In this document: one piece after another, positions 8,180 through 14,584 of the stretch
Position numbering within the stretch: position 1 is the stretch's first letter
How the letters are laid out: the number at the start of each line of letters is the position of its first letter
Source of the DNA: a virus
DNA: 22,328 nucleotides
Strand: one strand, 5' to 3'
IMG/VR virus record: IMGVR_UViG_3300033149_001889
Location: 1 to 22,328 of that record
Notes under the pieces: generated by a model
Database searches by the model: none
Told to the model about the DNA's origin: nothing
What the model saw: only the letters and a program-made list of their open reading frames with translations
Position numbers and translations under genes: made by a program

Positions 8180-9678
8180 TTCATCCATCCCCTTGCTATT
8201 CTTTTGGCATTCTTGCTAATCCAATCTGCACAATCTTCGTCTTTGATTTCTTTTGGCACTCTGAACTCTAATCTGATAGAATTATCTTTTTCTTCGTCTC
8301 TGCGAAGAGGCAATTCTCCCTTCTTCATCTTTTCAGTAAACCAAATCCAATAAGGAGTGGCAAGGTGTCGTTCTCTGTCAACGATGTTTTCCTTTTTACC
8401 AGCAATATGCGGCCACAAATCAATACAAGTAGCGATATTAGTATCATCAATGATTATTTTATGACCAGATTCTATTGCTCTTAAGGCAATTTCCGTATTG
8501 TCGTACCCCAGCCCATCATCAAAGAATTCCCACCAGCCATTTAGTTGTTCGATTATCCTTTTGGGAGTAGCAGAATAATTCATTTCAAAGTCAAAGGCGT
8601 TGTCAGTATAGCGAATGCCTTGATTTTTCACTCTCACATTTGTCCAGCTCTTTTTAGTAATAATATCTGTTTCTCCATCCCACCAGTCCTCTTTGTTCTT
8701 TTGGTTTGGCTTTTTACAATGATAATAAACATCTACAGGAGCAATTAAAGAGGTTGGATTATGTCGGTATATGTCTACAAGGCTCTCAATTCCGTTCTCT
8801 GGAATTAGAATAAAATCCTGTAACCAGACAATCAGTTCATTTGCTTGCTTCCAAGCTTTATTATTCGCCCTGACTAGTCCATATCTTCTTTTATACTTTC
8901 CCAAAACCTTGTCCCCTCGGATATATTTGATATCTAAGTCATATTTCTCTGCATACTTCTTGGCAAGCTCGCTTCTGTCTTCTTCATGGTCATCTAAAAT
9001 AATCCACTCAAAATTTTTATATGTTTGTTTTGAAAGATTGTCGGCCATTATGTTCCACCACCCTGTTCTGATGGTAATAGTGATAACAGAAACTTTTGGC
9101 TGTTTAAGTGGTTTTTTGAATTCTTCAATCCATTGAGGAGCTATTTTCTCCCAAGACATATCTTTAGCGAACTTTTTTGCTTTCTGAGATTCCTCTTTCC
9201 ATCTTTTTGGGTCATTCATGATGTCCAAAAGCTCTTTTAGGTATTTATCTTTCACTTTTGGGTCTTTAATATTGCCATCAAGTTTGATACCACTGCCTAC
9301 TGTTTCATCTAAGGCCGCTAGACGCATTGTAACGGGCACTAGGCCGTCATGCTGGGCATCTAGTGCAGTAATGCAGTTTATCTCGCTAAATGCGGTAGGA
9401 TACGCCCAAATACCACACTTTTTTCTTATTTTTTTTAACTTTTCCTTGCCAACTCTGCCATAATGAAAAATTCCCTTTTGATTCATCATCCTTTGAACAC
9501 TTTTCTTCCAAGCTTTCCTTTCCGGATTATTGCTAACGAGTTTGTCGAAGGTTTCCCACCCGTAACAGATATGAAGTTCTGCGTTTGGAAACTTTTTAAG
9601 AATATCAGGCCACAAGAACAAAAGAATGTCTAGTTCTCGGTCGTACGAACTTCCCCAAAATAGTTTATGTCTTCTCAT
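8176..9678 (-). CDS. Glycosyltransferase: C-terminal half of GT4 plus GT2-like domain
   Basis: 500 residues. The protein starts inside a GT-B fold: LFWGSSYDRELDILLFLWPDI (6-26), AELHICYGW (33-41) and the donor-site loop FSEINCITALDAQ (98-109). There the usual E-x7-E motif reads E99-x7-D107. This is the missing half of the GT4 domain begun in the upstream gene. From 196 a GT2-type GT-A domain follows (VSVITIT, NLSKQTYKNFEWIILDDHEED, RRYGLVRANNKAW). The usual Asp-x-Asp is replaced by LQDF, so metal use or activity may be altered. The start ATG lies 14 bases inside the tiny membrane gene. It overlaps the epimerase by four bases (ATGA). Confidence 0.82.
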   Translation of the reverse strand: MRRHKLFWGSSYDRELDILLFLWPDILKKFPNAELHICYGWETFDKLVSNNPERKAWKKSVQRMMNQKGIFHYGRVGKEKLKKIRKKCGIWAYPTAFSEINCITALDAQHDGLVPVTMRLAALDETVGSGIKLDGNIKDPKVKDKYLKELLDIMNDPKRWKEESQKAKKFAKDMSWEKIAPQWIEEFKKPLKQPKVSVITITIRTGWWNIMADNLSKQTYKNFEWIILDDHEEDRSELAKKYAEKYDLDIKYIRGDKVLGKYKRRYGLVRANNKAWKQANELIVWLQDFILIPENGIESLVDIYRHNPTSLIAPVDVYYHCKKPNQKNKEDWWDGETDIITKKSWTNVRVKNQGIRYTDNAFDFEMNYSATPKRIIEQLNGWWEFFDDGLGYDNTEIALRAIESGHKIIIDDTNIATCIDLWPHIAGKKENIVDRERHLATPYWIWFTEKMKKGELPLRRDEEKDNSIRLEFRVPKEIKDEDCADWISKNAKRIARGWMK

Positions 9679-9808
9679 TTTTAAGATTTTCGATAATAGT
9701 GAAAATTATCACTAATGGTATCCCGCAAACAATGATTCCTAGAATAGCCCAAATAAGAGCGAAGATTATTAGTCCTAGTTGTGAAAAAAATATTTGATTA
9801 AATTCCAT
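9665..9808 (-). CDS. Tiny membrane protein between two halves of a GT4 enzyme (47 aa)
   Basis: Reads MEFNQIFFSQ, then a continuous hydrophobic run from about residue 11 to 39 (GLIIFALIWAILGIIVCGIP and on to IIFTII), then a charged end ENLKNEKT. One long or two short membrane helices are likely, with the Gly-Ile-Pro turn near 29-31. It overlaps the upstream glycosyltransferase stop by 11 bases and the downstream start by 14 bases, in a third reading frame. Together these fill the gap between the two GT4 halves. It may anchor or pair the split enzyme at the membrane, or be an inserted unrelated gene; only the membrane character is clear. Confidence 0.65.
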   Translation of the reverse strand: MEFNQIFFSQLGLIIFALIWAILGIIVCGIPLVIIFTIIENLKNEKT

Positions 9809-11594
9809 TGCTTATAATTGAAAACTTGCTGTCGGGGGTATTTTCCCCTAATGTTCTGTGATACTTGCTTTTAACAAAAATCTTGTCTATTCCGCTTATT
9901 TTATCATGATAACCAGCGTCGTGCCAAACATCGTGCAGGTCGATATAAAACTTCTTTGCAGAAACTTTATTTACAAGGTGATTGTGCCTCCACTGTATGA
10001 AAATATTAAATTTGTCTCTTTGATTAAATTCGTGATACGGCAAATAGATAACCCCATTTACCTCTGTCGGCTCTTTGGGGTCTCCATAAACTGTTACTTT
10101 GTACCCTTGTTTTGTCCATTCTTCTGAAAGCCTGATAACGGCAGTTTCTGAACCTCCAATCCCTGTTTTGAGGCTGTTTCCATCCCACTTGCCGACATAC
10201 TCTGTTCCAAAATTAGCAAAGTAACAGATTTCATTGTCTTTCCAAATCTTTGGCTCTTTGTATCTTTGATAATAGCGGTTGGCGAAGGGAAGTCTTTTGA
10301 TTGCTTTTGGCAATACCTCAACTAATGAGGCAATCTTTTCTGTTTCTTTAGTATCTTCGAGATATTTAATGATTTGATGAGTGTTTTTTGAGGCATCATT
10401 TAATCTTTTTATGTCATACAGTTGGTCTTCTGCTTGCTGATGTATTTTGTTTGGTAAAATTCTATTAAGCAACCTTGCGGATTTCCATGCTTTGTTAATA
10501 TCTCTTTTGTCTCCTAAATAATAATATTTCATATTAAGCTCTGCGGCTAGAATCTTCATTTCTAAAATGTTATTAAATCCTGAACTGTTCTTGTTTACTT
10601 CCATAGAAACTCCTATGTCTAGCCAATGTCTCATTGCCGAGTAATTCTTTAGGTTGAAATACGCCCTTGACAGATGTAAATACAAGAGTGGGTCATGAGG
10701 ATATTCGTTAATCGCTTTATGGAGAAAGTCCTTTGCTTCTTCACTGTTTCCCAATTTGCCCATGCAATTAGCCATTATTCGACAGCAGGTTGCTCTCTCC
10801 TCATCCCACCCTGATTTTACTAAGTATTCTTTGCCCATTTCTATACATTTCTCTAAAAGCTCCTGATCTGTTTCTTCTGCATAAATTTTCATTAAGTAGA
10901 GAAGTGTCCTGGGGTCAGCATCCCCCTTCTTTCTTTCATCTGCAAGCTCCATCTCAAGCAGCCTTCTGTTTCTAACCATTCGTGCTTTCATTTTCTCCTC
11001 CGGCATATTTCTTTCCGCCCCCAAGTGAAGCCATGCAATCGGATTTCCTTTAGAGTATCTTATTTGAGTATACTTGTAATTTTCATCTACTGGGACAGGT
11101 GTTTCATGTATTCTTTTCTTCCAAATTAGTTTTCTGGGTCGGATGAGCCTCTCTCTCATCTGAATAACTTCAGGTTCTATGAAGGTTTCCAGAGATGGTT
11201 TTCCGCTAAATTCAGCAGCATACCAGTAAGTGAAAAATACAGCGTCATAATTCTGTTGGAGAGCCAATCTAGCGATTTTCCGTATACGGTTAGCGCCAAT
11301 GATTACATCATCACTATCGCTCCAAATAATGTAATCTGTGTTTTCAGGAGCTCTTTCGAAGTTGAAATTCCTTTGAGCAGAAAAGTCTTCAGACCAAGGA
11401 AGGTGAGAGTAGTCATATCCCATCTTTTTACACCACTTCTCTACTTTTTTAACAGGAGTTTGTTTCCCGTCTGGTTCTCCTCCGTTGGTTGTGATATGAA
11501 CCGTATCCGCAAGTCCTTCAGTAGATTTTAGCAATCTTTTCAGGCTTTCAAGTTTATTATCTCCTTCAACAATAATACAGTGAGCTATCTTCAT
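9798..11594 (-). CDS. Glycosyltransferase: GT2 domain, TPR helices, and N-terminal half of a GT4 domain
   Basis: 598 residues. Residues 1-230 are a GT2-type GT-A domain: MKIAHCIIVEGDN start, HITTNGG (33-39), and the metal/nucleotide site WSDSDDV (91-97). About 235-440 is a TPR-like helical region (CRIMANCMGKLGNSEEAKDFLHKAI, LYLHLSRAYFNLKNYS). From about 455 a GT-B N-terminal Rossmann half begins, with GIGGSETAV (478-486), VTVYGDP and DLHDVWHDAGYH, and the gene stops at ISNGI, exactly where the GT4 N-half ends. The C-half of this GT4 domain is found at the start of the 9678-8176 gene. It probably transfers sugars from nucleotide donors in the cytoplasm, perhaps to virion proteins. The start overlaps the previous stop and no Shine-Dalgarno is seen. 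Confidence 0.85.
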   Translation of the reverse strand: MKIAHCIIVEGDNKLESLKRLLKSTEGLADTVHITTNGGEPDGKQTPVKKVEKWCKKMGYDYSHLPWSEDFSAQRNFNFERAPENTDYIIWSDSDDVIIGANRIRKIARLALQQNYDAVFFTYWYAAEFSGKPSLETFIEPEVIQMRERLIRPRKLIWKKRIHETPVPVDENYKYTQIRYSKGNPIAWLHLGAERNMPEEKMKARMVRNRRLLEMELADERKKGDADPRTLLYLMKIYAEETDQELLEKCIEMGKEYLVKSGWDEERATCCRIMANCMGKLGNSEEAKDFLHKAINEYPHDPLLYLHLSRAYFNLKNYSAMRHWLDIGVSMEVNKNSSGFNNILEMKILAAELNMKYYYLGDKRDINKAWKSARLLNRILPNKIHQQAEDQLYDIKRLNDASKNTHQIIKYLEDTKETEKIASLVEVLPKAIKRLPFANRYYQRYKEPKIWKDNEICYFANFGTEYVGKWDGNSLKTGIGGSETAVIRLSEEWTKQGYKVTVYGDPKEPTEVNGVIYLPYHEFNQRDKFNIFIQWRHNHLVNKVSAKKFYIDLHDVWHDAGYHDKISGIDKIFVKSKYHRTLGENTPDSKFSIISNGI

Positions 11595-12025
11595 ATTTTA
11601 TTCGTAAATTGGAACATTGGCCATTTCCTGCACATCTTTATTGCATTTTTTCTTTCGGCGGCATTGAAGGTGGGAAATACTCTTTTAATCATTAAATAAA
11701 TCGGGTAAGGGTATGAAGCTAGTGAACGACCAGTTCTTCTTGATACTTGAGTGGAGGTTGGAAGCTCCGCATTCTTGTATTCTTTTCTGTCTGCCCGCCA
11801 TTGACTGGCTTCTTTCGGGTATGAATTTTGCCAAACGTTGATAATTGCATCCATAACGGCCGCACCTGCTTCTGTAAGTGGTGTTTGAGGCTTGCCAACC
11901 CTTTCCCACAATTCTGAAATGAATTTTGCACCTGCGGTTGCTCTTGGGGGAATTATTTCAAATTCTTCATCTTTTAACTTTATTACTCCACCTGATTGTT
12001 TAATCTCGTCTTTTGGAGAAATCAT
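11591..12025 (-). CDS. Unknown protein after capsid gene (144 aa)
   Basis: The protein starts MISPKDEIKQSGGVIKLKDEEFEIIPPRATAG, followed by a helical core (AKFISELWERVGKPQTPLTEAGAAVMDAIINVWQNSYPKEASQW), a basic linker with STQVSRRTGRSLASYPYPIYLMIKRVFP, and an FNAAERKNAIKMCRKWP helix. I do not recognise the family. Its place after the capsid terminator with its own TATAAT suggests either a minor virion protein or the first gene of the sugar operon. Its stop overlaps the start of the first glycosyltransferase by four bases (ATGA), tying its expression to that cassette. Confidence 0.7.
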   Translation of the reverse strand: MISPKDEIKQSGGVIKLKDEEFEIIPPRATAGAKFISELWERVGKPQTPLTEAGAAVMDAIINVWQNSYPKEASQWRADRKEYKNAELPTSTQVSRRTGRSLASYPYPIYLMIKRVFPTFNAAERKNAIKMCRKWPMFQFTNKI

Positions 12026-12058
12026 AGTTTATTATAACATATTATAACAATAACACAA
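12026..12058 (-). promoter_or_regulatory. Promoter at leaderless distance after the capsid terminator
   Basis: TTGTGT (12058-12053), 16 bases, perfect TATAAT (12036-12031), five bases, ATG at 12025. A second TATAAT lies upstream inside the spacer. No Shine-Dalgarno. It would restart transcription for the unknown gene and the sugar cassette. Confidence 0.5.
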
Positions 12059-12061
12059 CTT

Positions 12062-12090
12062 AAAAGCGGGGTATTAACCATCAACCCCGC
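12062..12090 (-). terminator. Rho-independent terminator after capsid gene
   Basis: On the minus strand GCGGGGT (12090-12084) pairs with ACCCCGC (12072-12066) through an 11-base loop, followed by TTTT (12065-12062). A 7-bp, mostly GC stem plus T-run about 60 bases after the capsid stop is a standard intrinsic terminator. The T-run is short, so some readthrough is possible. Confidence 0.8.
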
Positions 12091-12148
12091 GTTAGGACTT
12101 GCTGAGTCATTGCCTTTCGGCTAGAGAGTTGCAAGTTACTCCCCACGA

Positions 12149-13078
12149 TTAAAGACCTGTGTTGTAGCCAGTTCTCTTTACAGAAGCTTTCTCGTTGTAA
12201 GAAACAAGTGTAAATTCTGTAATGTAGACTCCGTTCTCTCGGTCACCATCCTTAGCTCTGTCCTCCCAGTGAGGCTCACCAGAGTTAATAAGGAAGGAAT
12301 GCTCAAACATATCTTCACGTACACCCAAAACAGTAAGAGTGCCTGCGGCCTTTCTTACGTCTTTGTGAGCGATGATTTTAATGGTTTGACCAACCTCTGA
12401 GTCGTACACCCTGACCTCTTGAGTCAACCTCTTGTCAGAAGCCTCAACGTTCCTTGTCAAGTTTGTACCAAAGCTGGCAACACGCCTTTTGATAACAACT
12501 GGAGCAGCCAATAAGTCCATCACATAAGCTGAACCTACCGCATCCCATGAATCCTGAACAATGTCGTTTAGCTCTACCTCTGAGAATGAAGTCCCAGTAC
12601 CACGAGCTGTTACGTTAGAAGTAATGACAGCATCAATTCCTGCCATACCCCTTGCTACGCCAGAAGCTCCGGCAGCAGATGAGCCGTTAATAGTTGCGTA
12701 CTCCATTTCGGACTTAAGTCGCCTTAATGCCCTTTCCTTCTCCTTACCCATTGCGTCTTCACCAGTTACCATAGCGATAGATGCCTTGGTTCGGGAAAGT
12801 CTAACAGGAGCATCCAAAATAACTGTGTAGTTATTTGAACGCGATTCAGCTTCTAGATCAGGATAAGATGTCGCTGCGCCCTCAATCTCTGCGTCAACAG
12901 AGCTTGCCCTATCTTCGTGGAATATGTTCCACTCATGTAGAGGTTGCATTGCTGGCGGTGCTACTCCCAGGTTGGAAATGAAGTAAACATCTTCATTAGG
13001 AGATATATCTTTCAATATATCCAATAAAGACTCTCTCATTTCGCTTGATCCTGAATATGTATCTTTTCCAAATGCCAT
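12149..13078 (-). CDS. Major capsid protein (SU10/DUF5309-like)
   Basis: 309 residues from the ATG at 13078, chosen for the GGAG ten bases upstream. The longer frame from 13108 would add ten residues with no signal. The start MAFGKDTYSG, the EWNIFHEDRASS and AEIEGAATSYPDLEAE region, NYTVILDAPVRLSRTKASI, a long helix (GKEKERALRRLKSEMEYATINGSSA), and the SVGQTIKII-like and HSFLINSGEPHWEDRAKDGDR ends match my memory of the HK97-fold SU10-type capsid family (DUF5309). Position after the scaffold and the strong leader plus terminator fit a highly made shell protein. The terminator that follows separates it from the sugar cassette. Confidence 0.85.
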   Translation of the reverse strand: MAFGKDTYSGSSEMRESLLDILKDISPNEDVYFISNLGVAPPAMQPLHEWNIFHEDRASSVDAEIEGAATSYPDLEAESRSNNYTVILDAPVRLSRTKASIAMVTGEDAMGKEKERALRRLKSEMEYATINGSSAAGASGVARGMAGIDAVITSNVTARGTGTSFSEVELNDIVQDSWDAVGSAYVMDLLAAPVVIKRRVASFGTNLTRNVEASDKRLTQEVRVYDSEVGQTIKIIAHKDVRKAAGTLTVLGVREDMFEHSFLINSGEPHWEDRAKDGDRENGVYITEFTLVSYNEKASVKRTGYNTGL

Positions 13079-13185
13079 AATATTTAATCTCCTCTCTAAG
13101 CACGTCAATCACGGGACATACTACCGTTCAGGAATTTATCAGAAGTGCTCAGTTTAGAGTCGGAGCATCAGACTACCTTTGAAGT

Positions 13186-13215
13186 ATTTTCTAATAAGAA
13201 GGGGGGGGTTTTCAA
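13186..13215 (-). promoter_or_regulatory. Promoter-like box with C8 tract before capsid gene
   Basis: TTGAAA (13215-13210) then ACC, an 18-base spacer that contains eight consecutive C (13208-13201), then GAAAAT (13191-13186). A transcript would start near 13179 and carry a leader of about 100 bases to the capsid start. This is the only member of the motif set with a long leader and a real Shine-Dalgarno. Confidence 0.45.
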
Positions 13216-13218
13216 GCC

Positions 13219-14061
13219 TTAATTGCCAGAACGCCTTAGTCTTTCTGCTAAAGCACCTTTCTTGCCAGTCTTAACATCTTGAATTAGCTGGTCACGCTCA
13301 TAATCTTTATAATACCCCTTTACCGTACGAAAACTCGGCGTAGAAGCATTAATCTGCCTCTTTTTTTCGTCAATCACTTTTAGTTTTTCTCTGTCAGCTT
13401 TTTTCACTTCTTTTTCTCCGTACATTCTATTATACCATTTATCGGAAGCGACCATCACATCCTCTTTTCCTTCGATCATTTGACCTATTAATTCATTCCT
13501 TACAGCGTCAAAGAAATCTTTGTCAAACTCTTTGCTTTTGGGATTTAGCTGAGGATATTTCTTGTGAACCTCTCGCATCTTTTGTTTTTCCTCAAAGTCT
13601 CTTTGGCTTCTTGTTGCCTGAGTAGCTGCTTGCTCTGCAAGAAGTGCTCGCTTCCTTATCTCTTCATTTTCTCTGTTCATTGTCGATAGCTTTTGAAGAA
13701 GTTTATTGCCATCTATCATTCCATCGGGAGTTGCTAATTCCTGATAAATCTTGTCAACTTCTGGTTGAGAAAGGTGAGGATATTGAGTTGCACTTGGAGG
13801 TTTTGATGACGGTGCTGGTGTTGGAGTGGGCGAAGGAGTCGGCTGAGGGACTGCCTTTTCCTCTGGCCTCAAGCTTTCCAGTAAATCTTGTGTTTGCTTT
13901 TCAAGCTCTTCCCTTTTCTTTTTCTCTTTTTCTTTTTCTTCTTTTAACTCTTGATTAGACTTCTTGAGTTTATCAAACTGTTCCTGAGTCCTCTTTTTGG
14001 GACTTTCTGGAGATTCTGGAGCTTTTACTTCTTCCGCTTCTTTCTTCTTTTCCTCTGGCAT
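13219..14061 (-). CDS. Scaffold-like head assembly protein
   Basis: 280 residues, placed between portal and major capsid genes where scaffolds usually sit. Residues 1-70 are extremely charged (Glu/Lys coiled coil). A Pro/Thr/Ser linker follows (about 74-92, PQPTPSPTPTPAPSS). Then comes a helical region with YPHLSQPEVDKIYQELATPDG and long charged helices (ENEEIRKRALLAEQAATQATRSQRDFEEK), and the C-terminus is basic (KGALAERLRRSGN), as in scaffolds that contact the capsid shell. No sequence signature is diagnostic; the call rests on position and composition. It has its own promoter-like box and no Shine-Dalgarno. Confidence 0.7.
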   Translation of the reverse strand: MPEEKKKEAEEVKAPESPESPKKRTQEQFDKLKKSNQELKEEKEKEKKKREELEKQTQDLLESLRPEEKAVPQPTPSPTPTPAPSSKPPSATQYPHLSQPEVDKIYQELATPDGMIDGNKLLQKLSTMNRENEEIRKRALLAEQAATQATRSQRDFEEKQKMREVHKKYPQLNPKSKEFDKDFFDAVRNELIGQMIEGKEDVMVASDKWYNRMYGEKEVKKADREKLKVIDEKKRQINASTPSFRTVKGYYKDYERDQLIQDVKTGKKGALAERLRRSGN

Positions 14062-14095
14062 ATTATTATTATAACAATTAAGACAAAAAAATCAA
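14062..14095 (-). promoter_or_regulatory. Sigma70-like promoter at leaderless distance before scaffold gene
   Basis: TTGATT (14095-14090), 16 bases, perfect TATAAT (14073-14068), six bases, ATG at 14061. There is no Shine-Dalgarno between the -10 box and the start, so a transcript from this box would begin at or within a base or two of the ATG. Confidence 0.5.
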
Positions 14096-14289
14096 GTTTT
14101 CAAGAGTTTTAATAGCTTTCCAATCCTCGGCCCTGTCCAAACTGCTCCGCAAACACATCTTAGTTCAGAGCCTTTTATCTTAGCCTTTTTGTGATTGCAA
14201 TTGCCAAAACTGATAGTCTTCTTTTCAGAAAAAGCTTCATACTTTTCAACTTCTTCCTCAGTCTTTATTGGTTTTAGTTTTTTTGACAT
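14092..14289 (-). CDS. Small Cys/His protein before scaffold (65 aa)
   Basis: The start lies within the previous gene (32-base overlap). The protein has a Lys/Glu-rich N-terminal helix (1-24), a possible metal site CNH (31-33) with CVCG (45-48), then VWTGPRIGKLLKLLKT. One Cys-x-His and one Cys-x-Cys pair is an unusual spacing compared with normal ribbons. The last codons (LLKT plus stop) are written in the sequence TTGAAAACTTGA, which also starts a promoter-like region for the scaffold gene. No family is recognised. Confidence 0.55.
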   Translation of the reverse strand: MSKKLKPIKTEEEVEKYEAFSEKKTISFGNCNHKKAKIKGSELRCVCGAVWTGPRIGKLLKLLKT

Positions 14290-14584
14290 TTGTCCCTAAT
14301 GAATAATCCTTCTTGGGCTGCTTTATTTTCTCTGCAGTAATTTTAGCAAGCTTCTCGGAGTTCTCAATAACATTGTATAGTTCCTTAAATGCCATTGCTT
14401 TCCCGTAAAGTTCTGTATATCTTTTGTGAAATTCTTTAACTGTTTTCGCCTTTGAGGGGTCAGGCCACAGGTTGCGGAAGGTTTCCTCCAAGTGGGGCTT
14501 GAGGTGTTGCTGGTACTCCTTGGTCTTGGCCAACGAGGCCATTGCCTTGTAAAATTCTAGGTTCTTCTGTAGTTGTTTGTTCAT
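14258..14584 (-). CDS. Hypothetical helical protein overlapping the portal gene (108 aa)
   Basis: The frame runs from inside the portal gene (125-base overlap) to 14258. Beyond the portal stop it is the only good frame: FRNLWPDPSKAKTVKEFHKRYTELYGKAMAFKELYNVIENSEKLAKITAEKI, mostly helical and charged. The full start at 14584 gives MNKQLQKNLEFYKAMASLAKTKEYQ, which reads like a proper helix. I therefore accept the long overlap, but a start at 14542 cannot be excluded. Small helical proteins with a W-x-x-P centre often follow phage portal genes; their role is not known to me. The 3' end overlaps the next gene by 32 bases. Confidence 0.6.
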   Translation of the reverse strand: MNKQLQKNLEFYKAMASLAKTKEYQQHLKPHLEETFRNLWPDPSKAKTVKEFHKRYTELYGKAMAFKELYNVIENSEKLAKITAEKIKQPKKDYSLGTNVKKTKTNKD

